A stretch of DNA of 64,000 bases from Hermatobates lingyangjiaoensis (taxonomy: Eukaryota; Arthropoda; Insecta; Hemiptera; Hermatobatidae): contig JAPFBL010000115.1 in the NCBI GenBank assembly GCA_026182355.1, positions 1 to 64,000 of the forward strand, in the 5' to 3' direction. This document shows positions 13,269 through 63,360 of this stretch, piece by piece. The notes under the pieces are model-generated. The model was given only the letters and a program-made list of their open reading frames with translations. It did no database searches and was not told where the DNA came from. Positions within the stretch are counted from its first letter, which is position 1; each line of letters starts with the position of its first letter. Both the position numbers and the translations under genes were made by a program.

Positions 13269-15202
13269 AATGAGTAAATAGCACACAATTAAGGATTGTA
13301 CAACTAATAATTTAATTACTTTTTACTTAAATTTCTGCATACTTTTTTTTTATATTTTTTCTTCATCTTTAGTTTCGTCTTTTTTTTACTTGTACTATTT
13401 TTATAATAATAAAGAAACTGATATTTAATTTGTGCTTATAATAGCACAACGAAATCTTGAAACTAATTACGAAGAAAGAAATAAAATAAATAGGAAAATA
13501 ACAAATATTAATATACAATTAAGAAACAACGTAACTTAGGCACGCATTTCTTGAAGTTATACATCGCAAGTCACTTAAAAATAAATATTGTTGTTCGTAC
13601 CACAGAGGTTGTTAGTACCTATCAGAGAAGAATAAAATCTTGTCTCATAAATACATATTTATGACTTTCCTGGCTCACTTGATAGTTTTTGGATTTTGTC
13701 CATTTTCTAGAGTGAAACAAGAGTTTACAGAGGGTTATCATACATTTATTATTCACTAGGTCAGGTCACTAAGCAGATGACTTATATAAGCAATTGACAT
13801 TTACAGGTGTTTAAAAAAGATACAACGAAAATATGCACATTGCATATTTCATCTGTGAGTCATGAATGGTTTAAATAATTCATCTGTCAAATGGACAATA
13901 AATAGAGAATGACAAATGTTTTATTTTAGAAGTTGGAAAAAATCCCACATAGGTCAACAAGGGAAAGGAAATTTATGAGATAATATGTTTCTTTCATTCA
14001 TCTTTAACAAGTCACCTTTCAGTTGTTCTTGAAGATTACTAAGCATCATATTCAATTCACAAAAAAACTAAGAAGATCTTAAATAATCATCTTTAAACGA
14101 GTTTTACTAAAATATAAACTCATTGTTTTTTTTTTTTGAAATTCTGTCATCTCAATATTTTTGCCCATATTAACACAAAATAAATGAAATTACAGAATAA
14201 TACTTATGTACGTTACAAACAATAATAACGGTTCGAATATTACGGGAAATATATTCAAATATAAAATTTATGCTTCAATTATAAATTTAAAATCAGAAAA
14301 AGTTAAAATTAATATATTTTTTAAACAATTTTCTTAACTTTAAAAAAAGAAATTAAACAATAAATGATTACATTGATTTCAAAAGGTATTAATTTCTATT
14401 TATTGAAACAAAAAGTAAGCAATTTGATTAGGGAGTTAACTAATATTTGTAAACAAAACGCATAACTTATAGTTTCAATTATAATTATACCCAAAATAAT
14501 ATTTTAAAATGATAAACGATTCTTATTTTCATTGTAGATATAAAAAGTACTTAAGCGCATAAAATTGAGTTACTGAAGACATAATAACATTCAAATATTT
14601 AGTTAATTAAATTAGCTTTACAGGTAAAAGGGAAAATATACTCATAAATGGTATAAATCCACATGTCAAACTGGATGATTCAGAAGATTTTAAAATTATG
14701 GACAATATTTCATATTATTTAATATTATAATATTAATTGGATGCTTGAAGTAGTGTGGTAGGTGTCGAGTCATTATGTAGGTGCCTCTTTGACATACATA
14801 ATGACCAAACCAAATTAAAAAACACTTCAAGTTAAAGACTAGGAAACAAAATAATTCGAAATTTTAAAATGTCTTACACAACAATAAAATTTCTAATTAA
14901 CAAAGATTGAAAATAACCAGGAAAGTTTACACCAAAGAAAAAAAAGATAGCCACTTTATATGTTAGCATTGAAATTCTTACACAAAATGAATTAAATTTT
15001 AAACTTTACTAAGTCAGAGACAAAAATCAAGACACAATAAAAATATCAACTTGTTATTAAAACACATTTGATTTGATTCAGTGTGCTTACAAGCACTATG
15101 TTCAAACAAAATATAAAATACTTGTTTAGCGAAATTTCAAAATAACAATATGAATTTAAATCATTAGTTGTGCAATCCGTAATTGTGTGGTATTTACTCA
15201 TT
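13269..15202. other. Intergenic AT-rich DNA with one imperfect palindrome
   Basis: Only an imperfect inverted repeat at 14744-14830 (CTTGAAGT...ACTTCAAG with TCATTATGTA inside) stands out. No gene recognised. Confidence 0.35.
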
Positions 15203-15328
15203 CTGAGGTAAAATGGATAAACCAACAAAAGTCTCCACACATGATGATGAACACAAAGTGTTCGATACGCGTTGAATAAAAACTTCATTTGTGTGGAGAC
15301 TTTTGTTGGTTTATCCATTTTACCTCAG
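15203..15328. repeat. Foldback element, family B (short centre)
   Basis: Arms with CTGAGGTAAAATGGATAAAC and its complement around a ~30-bp centre. The core reads ATGATGAACACAAAGTGTTC then GATACGCG: the GAAA box is mutated to GATA and the 5' CTGA box is lost. Confidence 0.85.
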
Positions 15329-15611
15329 AATATGAATTTAACGTATTCACACTTTGAATGTATTTCACAATAAATAGTAAATTTTCTCAATTATTTGAAC
15401 TATTATAGTCGAATGATATTTCTTTTCTTTCTTCACTGTGATATAATACAGTACATAAAATTAAAATAATTATTTATCAGAAATATTATTTTTATGAAAA
15501 CCATGGTTTGAATATTCCAAATGTTAATAATTATGGGATTAAGAAATAATATCCACTCATCTTCATATTATTTCATTAGCATATATAATACTGTTTAAAC
15601 GATAGAATATA

Positions 15612-15706
15612 TTAATATTAGAATTAGAAAAAACCGTCATACCTCGTAAGTTGATATCGGTTTTTTAACGAGATATATGACGGTTTTTTCTAATTCTAAT
15701 ATTAAT
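15612..15706. repeat. Short foldback, end of family H
   Basis: Arms 15612-15648 and 15669-15706 (TTAGAATTAG, then CCGTCATACCTCGT). The ACCTCGT end resembles the outer part of the 61.88-62.37 kb element, without its ribozyme-like core. Confidence 0.75.
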
Positions 15707-16020
15707 CTTACTAACCTCAGTGGTAATAACAATATGCATGAATAGAATATGTATTCTTACTAAGAAACAGATTTCAAGAACAGAATGGTATTGGATTAAA
15801 GATAACTGCATCAGATACATAGAAACATAGAAAGATGGAATTGTTACTATTATTTTTTATACTATTATTAGATTTAAAAGCATAAAATAAATTATATATT
15901 TATTTGATAAAAACAAATATTTAGAAGCATTTGCAACAAATTTTAAACATTTTTGATGTTTCAAAACACTTTACAACTTTTGTGATGGGCAAAATAAAAA
16001 ACCTGACAATATATACATAT
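15707..16020. other. AT-rich spacer, nothing recognised
   Basis: No feature could be supported. Confidence 0.3.
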
Positions 16021-16206
16021 GATCAAACCGCAGTATGAAATGGAGAAAAGAAAGCAAAGATCTTTCAACCGTAACAAATGATCTTCTTCAGAGTCAAAAA
16101 CCAAACTGACTTTATGTTGGGTTTTTGACTATGACGAAGACCGCTTGTTATGGTTGAAAGATCTTAGTCTTTTTTTCCCTCCCAGTTAATATTGTGGTTT
16201 GATCAT
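16021..16206. repeat. Foldback element, family A
   Basis: GATCAAACCGCAGTATGAAA at the left end and its diverged complement at the right. The right arm has CTATGACGAAGACCGCTTGT and TGGTTGAAAGATCTTAG. Confidence 0.88.
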
Positions 16207-16395
16207 CCATATATATATTATAATTACATAATGAGCACACGATCCTACAATGAAAAAAATCACCATAAAAATCAACAAAAAATTTTTCAAATTCAAATAT
16301 TTTAGTTTTTTAACAACAAAACTTTAAAAGACCTCATCACTTTTTTCTTTTGTACCAGTTTCTTTGCGATGCAACTTGTGTTTAAGTGTACCACC

Positions 16396-16419
16396 GGGGG
16401 GGGGGGGGGGGGGGGGGGG
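16396..16419. repeat. Poly-G tract (24 G)
   Basis: An uninterrupted G run followed by a GA-rich purine stretch to about 16445. Prone to sequencing error, and a possible G-quadruplex former. Confidence 0.95.
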
Positions 16420-16667
16420 AGGAGAGAGAACGAGAAAGAGAGAGGTGTCGATATTTAACATATTAAAAAGTGAGTTTAAACTGTGATGTTATTTGTTTGC
16501 ATTTGTCTTATTGTCATAATCAATACTTTTGGACTTCATCTTATATAGCACACATTCACACACACACATATATATATGTATATGTATAATCAATATACAT
16601 ATAGACTTGTATATATATATATACAAGTATACAACTAGATTTTATTCACAGTAAACACTAGCAATAA

Positions 16668-16810
16668 AAATCGACGTCTAAACCATAGTAAAAAATCAGA
16701 AAAATGGCTAAGATCCTTCAACCAAAACAAGTGGCCTTCGTCAGTATTAATTGGACTCTGACGAAGATATTAGTTATTTTTCTGATTTCTTACTGTGGTT
16801 TAGACATTGA
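16668..16810. repeat. Foldback element, diverged family A
   Basis: CTAAACCATAGTAAAAAATC and its complement flank GGCCTTCGTCAG and CTCTGACGAAG. The GAAAGATC half is lost in the right arm. Confidence 0.75.
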
Positions 16811-17913
16811 CATATACATATAAAATCCCATTCGTTCCAGATCGTTGTCCCAACATTAATGTACACACACACACACACATATATATATAATCTTTCAATT
16901 GAATGCCAGAGCTTTGACAACGACCAACTAAAACATCTTAGTACATTTGCATGTTGATAATATAAAAATCGTAAGTACCTATATTAAAATTGTAGTAATT
17001 TCTTTGATTGACAAGAGATCCAGAAGTGTTTATTGTGAAATGCATACCTCACATAACTTTAAACTTTCTCTATTCAACTTACTTCATTGGGTTTAAATTG
17101 TATTTACACATAGTTTTTGTTTTTGTATAGCAATTTAATTAATGATCTTGAAAAAAAAAATTACCTTTTGTTAAACTTACAACTAAAACATAAAATATTA
17201 GATATGTTACACAGTAAATAAAATTTGACTTATCCATAAATGAAATCAATTATCTACAAAAAAAAAAAATTATATTAATGGTAATATGCATCTATTATTT
17301 TATAAGGGAGCTACAACTGCAAAGTTCATAAAACATTCAGTTCGCTAATTCAATTATACTTATTTGGCACATTTAAAAGTTACAAAAAAATATTAAGTTA
17401 AACTTAAATTTGAATAAGAACGAAATATGCCTAATCAGTCACTTGAACCAAGTAAGGAAGCATTGACAATTATCTAACTTTAATCTACCACCAACTACTA
17501 TATCATTTATATTTTCATTAATAAATAAATTAGACAGGCAGAGATCAGAAAGTCTTCAACTTTTATATGAATTAGAATTTAAATTCATATTGTTTTAAAC
17601 AGCCAATAAATATAAAATGTTTTAACATTTGTTTACCAAAATTAGTTTTACTTTAAATTGATATTTCTGATTCCAAGGTGCCTCTCAACAAAATTATTTA
17701 AACAAAAAAAATAATAAACAAAAGAAAAACAGATATTTATGTACTTAAATAACTATAAACAATGATACACAGGTAAATAAAACCGAAAAAGAAACTGTGT
17801 TTTTCTATTTATCCATGTAGTTTACAGAGAACTTTAGTGTCCGCTTCGGATAATTTTTAACCATATTATATATATATATATATATATATAAGTATATATA
17901 TATATATATGTAA
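16811..17913. other. Intergenic AT-rich DNA, nothing recognised
   Basis: Contains a short CA/TA microsatellite near 16865 and (TA)n at 17868-17908, leading into the next foldback. Confidence 0.35.
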
Positions 17914-18116
17914 AAGATTTCACAATAACACGTGAAATAACAATCAATGATCAAACCACAATATGAAATGGGAAAAAAAGACTAAGATGTTTCAACCACA
18001 ACCAGCGGTCTTCACCAGAGTCAGTTGGATTTTTGAGTCTGACGAAGACTGCTTGTTTGGGATGAAAGATCTTAAGTCTTTTTTTCCAATTTCATATTGT
18101 GGTTTGATCATTGATA
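17914..18116. repeat. Foldback element, family A
   Basis: Ends with TGATCAAACCACAATATGAA and its complement, arms about 85 bp. The right arm has GAGTCTGACGAAGACTGC and GATGAAAGATCTTA. (TA)n on both sides. Confidence 0.9.
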
Positions 18117-19040
18117 TAATATATATATATGAATAAATTTGTCCTAAGACATTGCCACAAGCTGAAAGGTAATTGTAAATAATATATGTTTACAATTTCT
18201 TATTCACATACGTCCAGTTTGTTTAAATATAAAATGTTAAAAATGATAATCAACAAGTTAATTAATTTTTTGTTATAGAGTGAGAGGTAATTATTGAAAT
18301 ATTCCTATATTGGACAAATAAAGGTTTAGAAATAAACTTCGGAAATAATAAAAACACACTTAATAAAGAGAAATAATAATAAAGAGACACACTTAAAATT
18401 GTTTAATTTTCGGTTGAACCATCATCAGCGGAATAGAAAGGAAACGTTAAGTGCTGACGCCGTGTTTGAGATGGATGGTAGGAAACTAACAATACTGTCA
18501 CTTCTGTGCTCGACCAAAAATAAATAGTTACAAAAACATTAAAAAGAAACTTTGTTATTCTACTTGTTTGTATCTTCTTCCTTATAATGTTACTCAACTT
18601 TTCTACTTCTTATATATAGAGTGCAGGAGTTATTGTATTGTTGGTTTCCATTAATGGCGAACAAGGAGGTACCACTTTTGGTCTCTCTCTTTCCAATTAC
18701 GTAATAACAGTTCAACCACAAATTAGACTATATTTGTTTTACAATTTTGTGAATTTCAAATTAATTTAAATATCTCTTCTTTATTGTTATTTTATTCATC
18801 TTTTAATTGTTTATGTTTTTATTATTATATTTAAATAATAATTATTTTATTCGTTTTTTTTTTACTTCTTAATTTGGTTCTTCATTTCCTTCCCCTCCTT
18901 TCTCACTTGGTAGTTGGAGTGGGAGACTCTTCACCTCCTAATGACGATGATGGTCGAAATATAGAAGTAAGTTCTTCCTTTGTCTATCTGTGTGCTACCT
19001 TCTTTTTTTAATTGGTTTATATATATATATATATACATAT
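18117..19040. other. Intergenic DNA with solo ribozyme-like arms
   Basis: A family C arm (AATTTTCGGTTGAACCATCA) sits at 18398-18428 and a family F arm (AATGACGATGATGGTCGAAA) at 18939-18958, each missing its partner arm. Confidence 0.5.
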
Positions 19041-19198
19041 CACGTATATACATATCAAGAAAAGAACACGTAGAAACAACACGACTCAAGGAAGTTGTGA
19101 GCTTAGCAGAACACCTCTTCTTCTCCTCTTTTTAGCGATGACGATGAGGTCGAAATATTTAAGTATTTGTGTTGTTGTTTCTACGTGTTTTTTTCTTG
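19041..19198. repeat. Foldback element, diverged family F
   Basis: Arms ACACGTAGAAACAACAC (19067-19083) and GTGTTGTTGTTTCTACGTGT (19170-19189). The core GATGACGATGAGGTCGAAAT lies in the right arm, with (TA)n on the left. Confidence 0.7.
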
Positions 19199-19221
19199 CA
19201 ATGTTATATATATTTATAACC

Positions 19222-19562
19222 ATTTTTCTTTGTCAAGGTTTAGTCCAGCGTTAAAAACTTCTCAATAAAACCAACGTTTCGTCTATATTTGTAAACATCT
19301 TCAGAGATACATCAATACAGAATTAATTACAACAAAATTAATTACATGATTACCTTGGTATTTTTTTTGCAATATAAAAATACCAAGATAATTAAGCACA
19401 CCAAATAAATAACATATAATATCTTTTTCAAGTTACTGTAATTAATTCTGAATTGATGTAGCCCTGAAGATGGTTACAAATATAGACATCTTGGTTTAAA
19501 AGTTTTATTGGGAAATTTTTGACGCTGGATCAAACCTTGAGAAAGAAAAATAGTGTAGAATA
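19222..19562. repeat. Foldback element, family J
   Basis: Left arm 19222-19335, right arm 19438-19560. The left arm, read on the minus strand, has CTGAAGATGTTTACAAATAT then AGACGAAACGTTGG. In the right arm the GAAAC box is decayed to CATC. A related solo arm lies at 41.40-41.50 kb. Confidence 0.8.
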
Positions 19563-21510
19563 TATATGGTCGAGATAAGAAAAAATTGAATATGTATATA
19601 TAAATATGGAAGGAAGAAATTTTACAAACGGATAAAATCGAAAAGATGTTTTTAGATTCCGAAAAAAGTCCTAACAACGAAATAAAAGTAACAGAGAGAA
19701 AAAAAAAAGACAGAATTATTTTGAAGCACCTAAATTCAAAAGCTATGTTGAATTTAAGGAGGAAGTAGATGGTTCAAGTGGATGGTAAATGACATGGTAA
19801 TTGAGTCATGTACTAACCTGTCAGATATCAAACTCACTACAAGCAATAACAACAGCAAAGTGCACGAAATCAAATCAATTCACATTTTTCTTGAATATTC
19901 TTCTAAAAACGACACTGATAACATTAAACCGAATATATGTATATATATATAACTGCACAGCAGTTTCTTTTGACTAATAATGTTCGGTATGTACATTATG
20001 TACACATTGAATACTTCATTTTTATGACTTTTCTTCATATATAAAAAGATTATTTACTATCCAGTAATTAAAAACTACATACAAAAAAAGTACAATCTGA
20101 TTAGGACGAATTAATCATTAATTAGGCCTTCTTTCATTACAAACGATTACCAGAAAATACTGATAAATGTCACTACCAATAAACTCTACATACAATACTG
20201 AATACATTTGTTATATTACAAAAAATATTGCTAACAATATTTATTTAATTTTACAACTTTAAGGGATCACTTTATTCTTATTGTACTATTTATTGTTATA
20301 TATATTTAAAAAAAAAACCTGTTATATCTCATTACAAATATTTTGAATTTTTTTTTTAAATTTATATGGTGCGGAAGAGGGCTATACTACTACATGAGGA
20401 ACAAAAATATACATCTATATAATTATTGATAATGTTTTAGGCACATTAAATATGCATACTTGTAGAGTTGTTATTATGCACAACATTCTCTGGTCAAATC
20501 TTTAAACAGTTGACAAATTAATCGTATTAATGGTGGTTTAAACTGAAAAAAAAAAGGCAGTCAATATTAACACAATAACATATGCACAATATAAACAAAT
20601 AATTAACATTTTGAGCTCAGTAGTTTTTAGGTCACTTTTAATAATGAGATGGTAACAAGATATTTGATTTCTGGATTTATAACACCTCCTCATAAAAAAA
20701 AATAAATATTGAAATAGAAGAAAGTTTAAATAACAAATATCATACGAATTTTTCATTAGTTTTAAAAAGCTATTGCAACATTATGCTGAAAGTATTCAAA
20801 ATCATTACAGATGTCTTAAATTAGAATGTATTCATTGAAAGGAAACCCATAGAAACTTCACATTACTTGAGTTTTCTTAAAAAAGATTGTTTTTAAATAT
20901 ACTTTAATTATGAATTTCTAGCACACATATTTTCTAACCCTGTTTCAAGGGAAAAACAAAGCTATAGTCGATATTCAAGAAATACAGTAATATTAAACAG
21001 AGCTATTTCAGTCTATTGTAACATTTATTCTTTTTTTTTTTAAATAAAATTGCACTAATGTTTATAATAAATTGTTTTAAAACAACGAACTGTTTAATTT
21101 ATAACAATATAAAGCATTAAATCGTTTCTAGTTTCGAGAATTAAAAACTAAATATGCTCTCTCGTATACCTGCATTTAAATCTGTAACGAAAATACTTCT
21201 AGATTTGTAATAATATTTAAATTCATATTTACAAAAAGAAAGTAAACATTAAATGAAATTTTATGTAAAAGGTGTAAATAAAAACAAATCTAAATTAACA
21301 TTAATAAAGATCTACAAGAAAACTCGACACACAGAAGGCTCAACAAAAAAAAAACTTCATATATTTTAAAATCTATAAGTGCTTTGGATCAACATTGTGA
21401 TTGTGATATATATATTTAATCACAGGATCTATAAGTGTAATTAACTATCGTGCTGACTTTTGTAGTTTATTTTTGAACCTTTATTTTCGATTTCGGATCG
21501 ATTTTCTATA
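19563..21510. other. Intergenic AT-rich DNA, nothing recognised
   Basis: Small open frames only, without conserved motifs. Confidence 0.35.
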
Positions 21511-21514
21511 TATA

Positions 21515-21650
21515 TATTTGGTTTCCTGCCGTTCTGTTTCCGGCGTGCTTGGTCGCCCTTTCTATTTTCTCCTGAAGACGGATTATCCGAAAATTTGAGT
21601 TTGTAAGTGTGTCTCTTTCTATGTGTGTTGCTTTTCTTCGTTTTTGAGCT
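21515..21650 (+). repeat. Solo ribozyme-like arm, family C
   Basis: CTCCTGAAGACGGATTATCC followed by GAAAATTTGAG and GTAAGTGTGTC; no left arm. (TA)n follows at 21653-21690. Confidence 0.75.
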
Positions 21651-21696
<46 letters not shown>

Positions 21697-21734
21697 TAAT
21701 AATCAACAATAACTCTTGATATAATATATTAATT

Positions 21735-21935
21735 AATACCAAAATAAACAATATATTATTTAAAATTCTCTAAGGCCTTTCGTTACAACATCATAAGAGA
21801 GCTAAATGAAAAAACAACAAAAAAACATATGTTAACTTGTTTTTTTTTGGTTGTTTCATTTAGCTCTCTAATGATGTTGTGACGAAAGGCCTTAGAGCAC
21901 TTTAATTATTTTATTGTTTATTGTGGTATTTAATA
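21735..21935. repeat. Foldback element, family K (GAAAGGCCTTAGAG core)
   Basis: The right arm reads AGCTCTCTAATGATGTTGTG, then ACGAAAGGCCTTAGAGC; the left arm is its complement. CTGATGA is mutated to CTAATGA here. An intact copy lies at 42234-42512. Confidence 0.88.
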
Positions 21936-21976
21936 CATATATAAATAGAAGTATCGACCGTGGAATAGAAACAAAA

Positions 21977-22392
21977 CAAAAGTTTATAGGGACTCGGTCA
22001 GTTCTTCAGGTTCAAATTAAACTCTCTATTCCAACATTTCGGTTTTATATTTAAAACATTTTTTATAGGTAGAAGTATAAATTTTGAAACAGAAAAACTA
22101 AGTTTTACATTAGAAATTATTTTACTGAGAAAAATAGTCTATGAATTTCAACAACTGGCTAGTTTGAATAAACTCGTGACACTGACAAGTTACGGGTTCA
22201 TTCAAACTAGACAGTTGTTGTTGAAATTCACAGACTATTTTTCTCTGTAAAATAATTTCTAATGTAATACTTCGTTTTTCTTTTTCAAAATTTATACTTC
22301 TGCCTATGAAAAAGGTTTTAAACAAAAACCGAAACGTTGGAATAGAGAGTTTAATTTGAACTTGAAGAACTGGCAGAGTCCCGATAAACTTT
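21977..22392. repeat. Foldback element, family E (long arms)
   Basis: Left arm 21977-22160 and right arm 22200-22392, nearly perfect. The right arm has CTATGAAAAAGG, then AAAACCGAAACGTTGG (hairpin plus GAAACGTT), then ACTGGCAGAGTCCCGATAAA at the end. Confidence 0.88.
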
Positions 22393-22439
22393 ATACATAT
22401 ATATATAAAACAAGATTTCACAATAAACACGTGAAACAA

Positions 22440-22605
22440 CAATCAACGTCCAAACCACAATAAGAAATGAGAAAAAAAAACTAAGACTTTAAAACACATT
22501 TGGTTTCAGTTGGGTTTACGACGAAGGAACTCTGACGAAGACCACTTGTTGCGATTGAAAGATCTTAGAATTTTTTCTCATTTCTTATTGTGGTTTGGAC
22601 GTTGA
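22440..22605. repeat. Foldback element, family A
   Basis: Ends CGTCCAAACCACAATAAGAA and complement. The right arm has CTCTGACGAAGACCACTTGT and GATTGAAAGATCTTAG. The left-arm core is decayed. Confidence 0.85.
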
Positions 22606-22724
22606 TATATATAATATTATTTATATAATAATTCTGTGAAGTCAAGTATAAGTAAATAAGAATACTGAATAATAGAATTTTATATCAGTTTTAAATAAAA
22701 CTATAGTCAATCTCTAGTCATCGT

Positions 22725-23060
22725 AACCTCTTGCGGAATGGAAAGGATGATCGTCTGGCAAAACTTGAAACAACACTGCCACAACCAACCTCTCTTCAGT
22801 TGGTCAAGAGGCAATTCAGCCAATTAGCAGTTGGAAAAACGAGGGAAAGCCTAATTACAAGGTCCTTTATTTATAACCTCTCACATGTAGTTAGCATAGT
22901 TACTTTTCGAATAAACACAGAGCACGATTACCTCGGCAAACATCTACACCGAATTTAAGCAATACTATCTCCTGAATGTCTATTATGTGGATTTGAATCA
23001 ATAGGTGCAGAGCACTTCAAAAATAACTCACCACTCAAACATATTCATTAAAAAGCTCAT
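22725..23060 (+). pseudogene. Non-LTR retrotransposon C-terminal (RNase H/zinc-knuckle) remnant
   Basis: The plus strand reads KRQFSQLAVGKTRESLIT, then VVSIVTFRINTEHDYLGKHL, HRI, a stop, then SPECLLCGFESIGAEHF. The order TxRI/LxxxGH...LHRI...SPxCxxCG...EHF is typical of the C-terminus of Jockey/CR1-like ORF2. One internal stop and no upstream reverse transcriptase: a 5'-truncated dead copy. Confidence 0.65.
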
Positions 23061-24560
23061 CTCTGCTGGTTAGCGCGTCACCAAATGGCTCAAAAGCCAA
23101 ATGTGGGCGTTGGCTTTAAATATAATTGAAAACAAAAACCAGATATTTATCAACAACAGGCCTTTCATGGTAAAAATCTTTTAAGTTTCAACTACTCTTC
23201 AAGTATCAGACTGATAAAAACTTTTATAAATTACAAAAAAAAATTGTTCACACAATATTCCTTTCCTTACCTTTTGTAGATTTTATATAATGATACAACA
23301 CAATGCTGATCCAAGCATATTAATTTCAAATCGTTTAATGATTATTTAAATTTAATTTAAACCTCTTTAATGATTATTGTTTTTCTTTTAAATATTGTTA
23401 TAATGGAATCCTATAAATAAACAACTTTACTAACATACTAAAGGAAAGATACATGAAATCTTAAAAAGAAGATATAAACAAAATATTTTTCCATATTTAA
23501 AATTTTTAAATCACATACAAAGAACATAGTTTAAATTAAATAAAAAAACATTAAAATTTTTAGTCATGAATAAAGTTTTTTTGTCGGTTCAATAAACAAA
23601 CATATTCATTTTGAAACAAATAATGTAATAGAATAATGTTCAAATAATTTTTATCAGTGAATAATCTATTATGACCCAAAAATGTTCAGAAGTTATTTAG
23701 GATAACGGAATGTTCAAATGCATATAGTACTTTCATTAAAACGATCCGAGAAGGACAACATACGTTCATAATTAAACTATAGATCTTAAGAAACAGATAT
23801 ACATATTTACTGTCTCTAATTTTCTGTTCAACAGTATTCAGGAGAGAGAAGAAAGAAGACAATATGTACTCGAGAAGCAACTATTGGAGATCAAGAGTAT
23901 TCAAGGAAGAACCTTTTTTAGAATAACTGAAGAAAGAAAAAAAAGTATAGAAATGAACAGCAAAACTTACTATAAAAGATAAAGAAGGAGAAATGAAAGG
24001 AAAACCAGCTTCTTGAAACAGATAAAAAAACAGAGGAAACCAACAATAAGTTAAATAAATAAATAAAATTGATTAAAATAAAAATAATGAAAACAATAAA
24101 ATATATAAAGAATAAATAAAATTAATCTTTTCCTGTAAAGTACGTTGTGGAATTTTCTCTATGACAGTTCAAAAGAATGAATCATATTTGGGACAATCCA
24201 AAGGGTAAATTCAGTTTGGAGGTACAAGAGCAGCCGATCAGAATAGCGTTATATAAATATGTGAGTCAGATGAGAATTAGGGTTTAGAGATATTAATACA
24301 ACAGTGAAACCGTCTCCACGCCCACCGTTTCACGCCCTTAGGCGAGTGGATATCCCTCGCAGGAGCTAACATTCTGTGGGAGAAAAATTAGCTATAGATA
24401 GAAAAACATCTGAAATATAAGAGAGAGAGTTTCAGGAGAATCTATTAGATTTGGTGACGCGAGGACAAAGATGTTAATCGAATGAACCGAGTATCTTTTC
24501 ATATTTCTCCATGGAGTTGTTCATACATATGTATGTATAACAAGACTTTACAATAAAAAA
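23061..24560. other. Intergenic AT-rich DNA, nothing recognised
   Basis: No gene or repeat could be supported. The stretch 24300-24380 is slightly more GC-rich. Confidence 0.3.
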
Positions 24561-24765
24561 TGTGAAATAACAATCAATGTTCAAACCACAATAAGAAATG
24601 AGAAAAAAACCCTAAGATCTTTAAGTAACAAACGGTCTCATCAGAGTCAAATCCTAACAAATCAGTTTGGATTTGACTCTGACGAAGATAGTTTGTTACT
24701 GTTAAAACATGTTTGTCTATTTTTTTTTTCATTTCTTATTGTGGTTTGAACATTGATATGTATGT
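24561..24765. repeat. Foldback element, family A
   Basis: Ends AATGTTCAAACCACAATAAG and complement. The right arm reads GACTCTGACGAAGATAGTTT; the GAAAGATC part has decayed to AAAACATG. Confidence 0.85.
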
Positions 24766-25646
24766 ATGAAGAACAACTTTTGCTAAATATTCGACACATT
24801 TCAGCACTAGTTATGTCAATAATTTGGTTCAATAAGCAACAAGAAAGAGCCCGATTTATAAAGTAAACTGAATCAAAATACAAAAGGTGACTATGATCAT
24901 GCATACATAACAGTAAAATTAAAAATGGATACCTGTTGATGTAATAAGCATTGCGACCAAATCACAAACATAAACAGCACCAACACATGCACAAAACATG
25001 TAAAGGAATATGACAAGGGAAATTATATATATATATATCTAAACATTTAAAAACTGAAAATAAAGCCTAAAAATCAAATCAAAACATGAGGTACCTAAAA
25101 ATTATCATAAAAAGAAGACATTTCAACTAGTGTTCCTCTTCAAAGAATCTTCCCTGATGAAAACTGTTATTTATTGAAAGTTTCCCTTACGATTTTTCCA
25201 GTGGTTTATACATTAATATCAGAAATAAATATAACACATAAAATTAATTTGGTGGGAATAGAATATTACACTAAAATAGAGCACATTCATTTTAGATTGT
25301 CCATAAACTTAAAAATATTTTCCAATATCTAAATTGCGTTAACTCAAAACACTTATAGTTTGAAAAAAAAAAAGGCTCAAAATTCCTATTATTTTTTCCT
25401 AATAAATTTGAACAAAATAAATTATTAATCAATCTAAATATTAAAAGGTTAACAAATGCCGATAAATTTCTTTGATTCATAATAAACTAGCACATACTTA
25501 AGGATAATGGAACTTAAAACAGTAAAAGTGAACAGAAAAAAGAAAGAATTAATGGCAGTTGTATATGGAAGATGTTTAAATTTGTATCTAATATAGTTCT
25601 ATTTCAGTCATAAATTCTCCTAGTGAAGGGTAGTTCAGTAATGATG
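24766..25646. other. Region downstream of the PI3K stop codon
   Basis: Presumed 3' UTR and downstream flank on the minus strand. Several AATAAA-like hexamers can be read, but none can be chosen as the real polyadenylation signal. Confidence 0.35.
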
Positions 25647-62668
<37,022 letters not shown>

Positions 62669-62854
62669 CTAAAAATAATTTAAAAAAAACATTACTTTTA
62701 TTACTCATGGGCAATACAAATATTTATTGTGAGGTATTTATTTATGATTAGAAAGGGGAGAAACGTGAGACTTCCACAGAAAAGATTTTATCAAATGTTT
62801 TGAACACTTAGTGTTCATTGTGAGGGCCAGATTAGCCTAGTGGCTAATTAGCCT

Positions 62855-63080
62855 AGTGAAAGAAACATAACAAAGACTCACGTTTCAATATTTCGACCGT
62901 TGTGGCGGTCGTCCTCGGGAGAAGAAGTGAATTGACGGCAGGACGACAGAGTTGAGGGTTGACTGTCGTCGAAATGGTTGATGGTCGAAATATTGAAAAG
63001 TAGGTCTTTGTTATGTTTCTTTCTATGTGTCACAGTTCATTTTAAGTGTAATCTGTCCTGCCAGACAGTTTATCGTTTAC
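62855..63080. repeat. Foldback element, family D
   Basis: Left core TTTCGACCGTTGTGGCGGTC; right arm GATGGTCGAAATATTGAAAA, then TTTGTTATGTTTCTTTCTAT and TAATCTGTCCTGCC. On the minus strand the left copy reads CCGAGGA, extra C, GACCG/CGGTC hairpin, GAAATATT. Confidence 0.85.
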
Positions 63081-63100
63081 CATATATATATATAATATAT

Positions 63101-63150
<50 letters not shown>
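63080..63150. repeat. (TA)n microsatellite
   Basis: Interrupted TA repeat between two family D units. Confidence 0.93.
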
Positions 63151-63174
63151 TTCCATTAATATAAATATATACCA

Positions 63175-63335
63175 TGATAAACGAAAAGCGGTCCGGCAGG
63201 ACAGATAACACTTAAAATAAACAGTGACACATAGACTGAAACATAACAAAGACTCACTTGTCAATATTTCGACCGTAATGACGGTCGTCCTCAGGAGAAG
63301 AAGTGAATTGACGGAGGGACGACAGTCAAGTCATA
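63175..63335 (-). repeat. Solo family D arm (intact core)
   Basis: On the minus strand: CTTCTCCTGAGGACGACCGT, CATTACGGTC, GAAATATTGACAAG. CTGAGGA, extra C, GACCG/CGGTC helix II, GAA, ATAT, T. The partner arm is lost. Confidence 0.85.
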
Positions 63336-63360
63336 TATATATATATATATTTATATACCA

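Noticed and set aside
14744..14830. Imperfect palindrome as another ribozyme-like unit
   Set aside because: It lacks the CTGANGA and GAAA boxes and matches no other copy.
22122..22442. Minus-strand 106-codon frame
   Set aside because: It lies wholly within a family E foldback and has no protein similarity.
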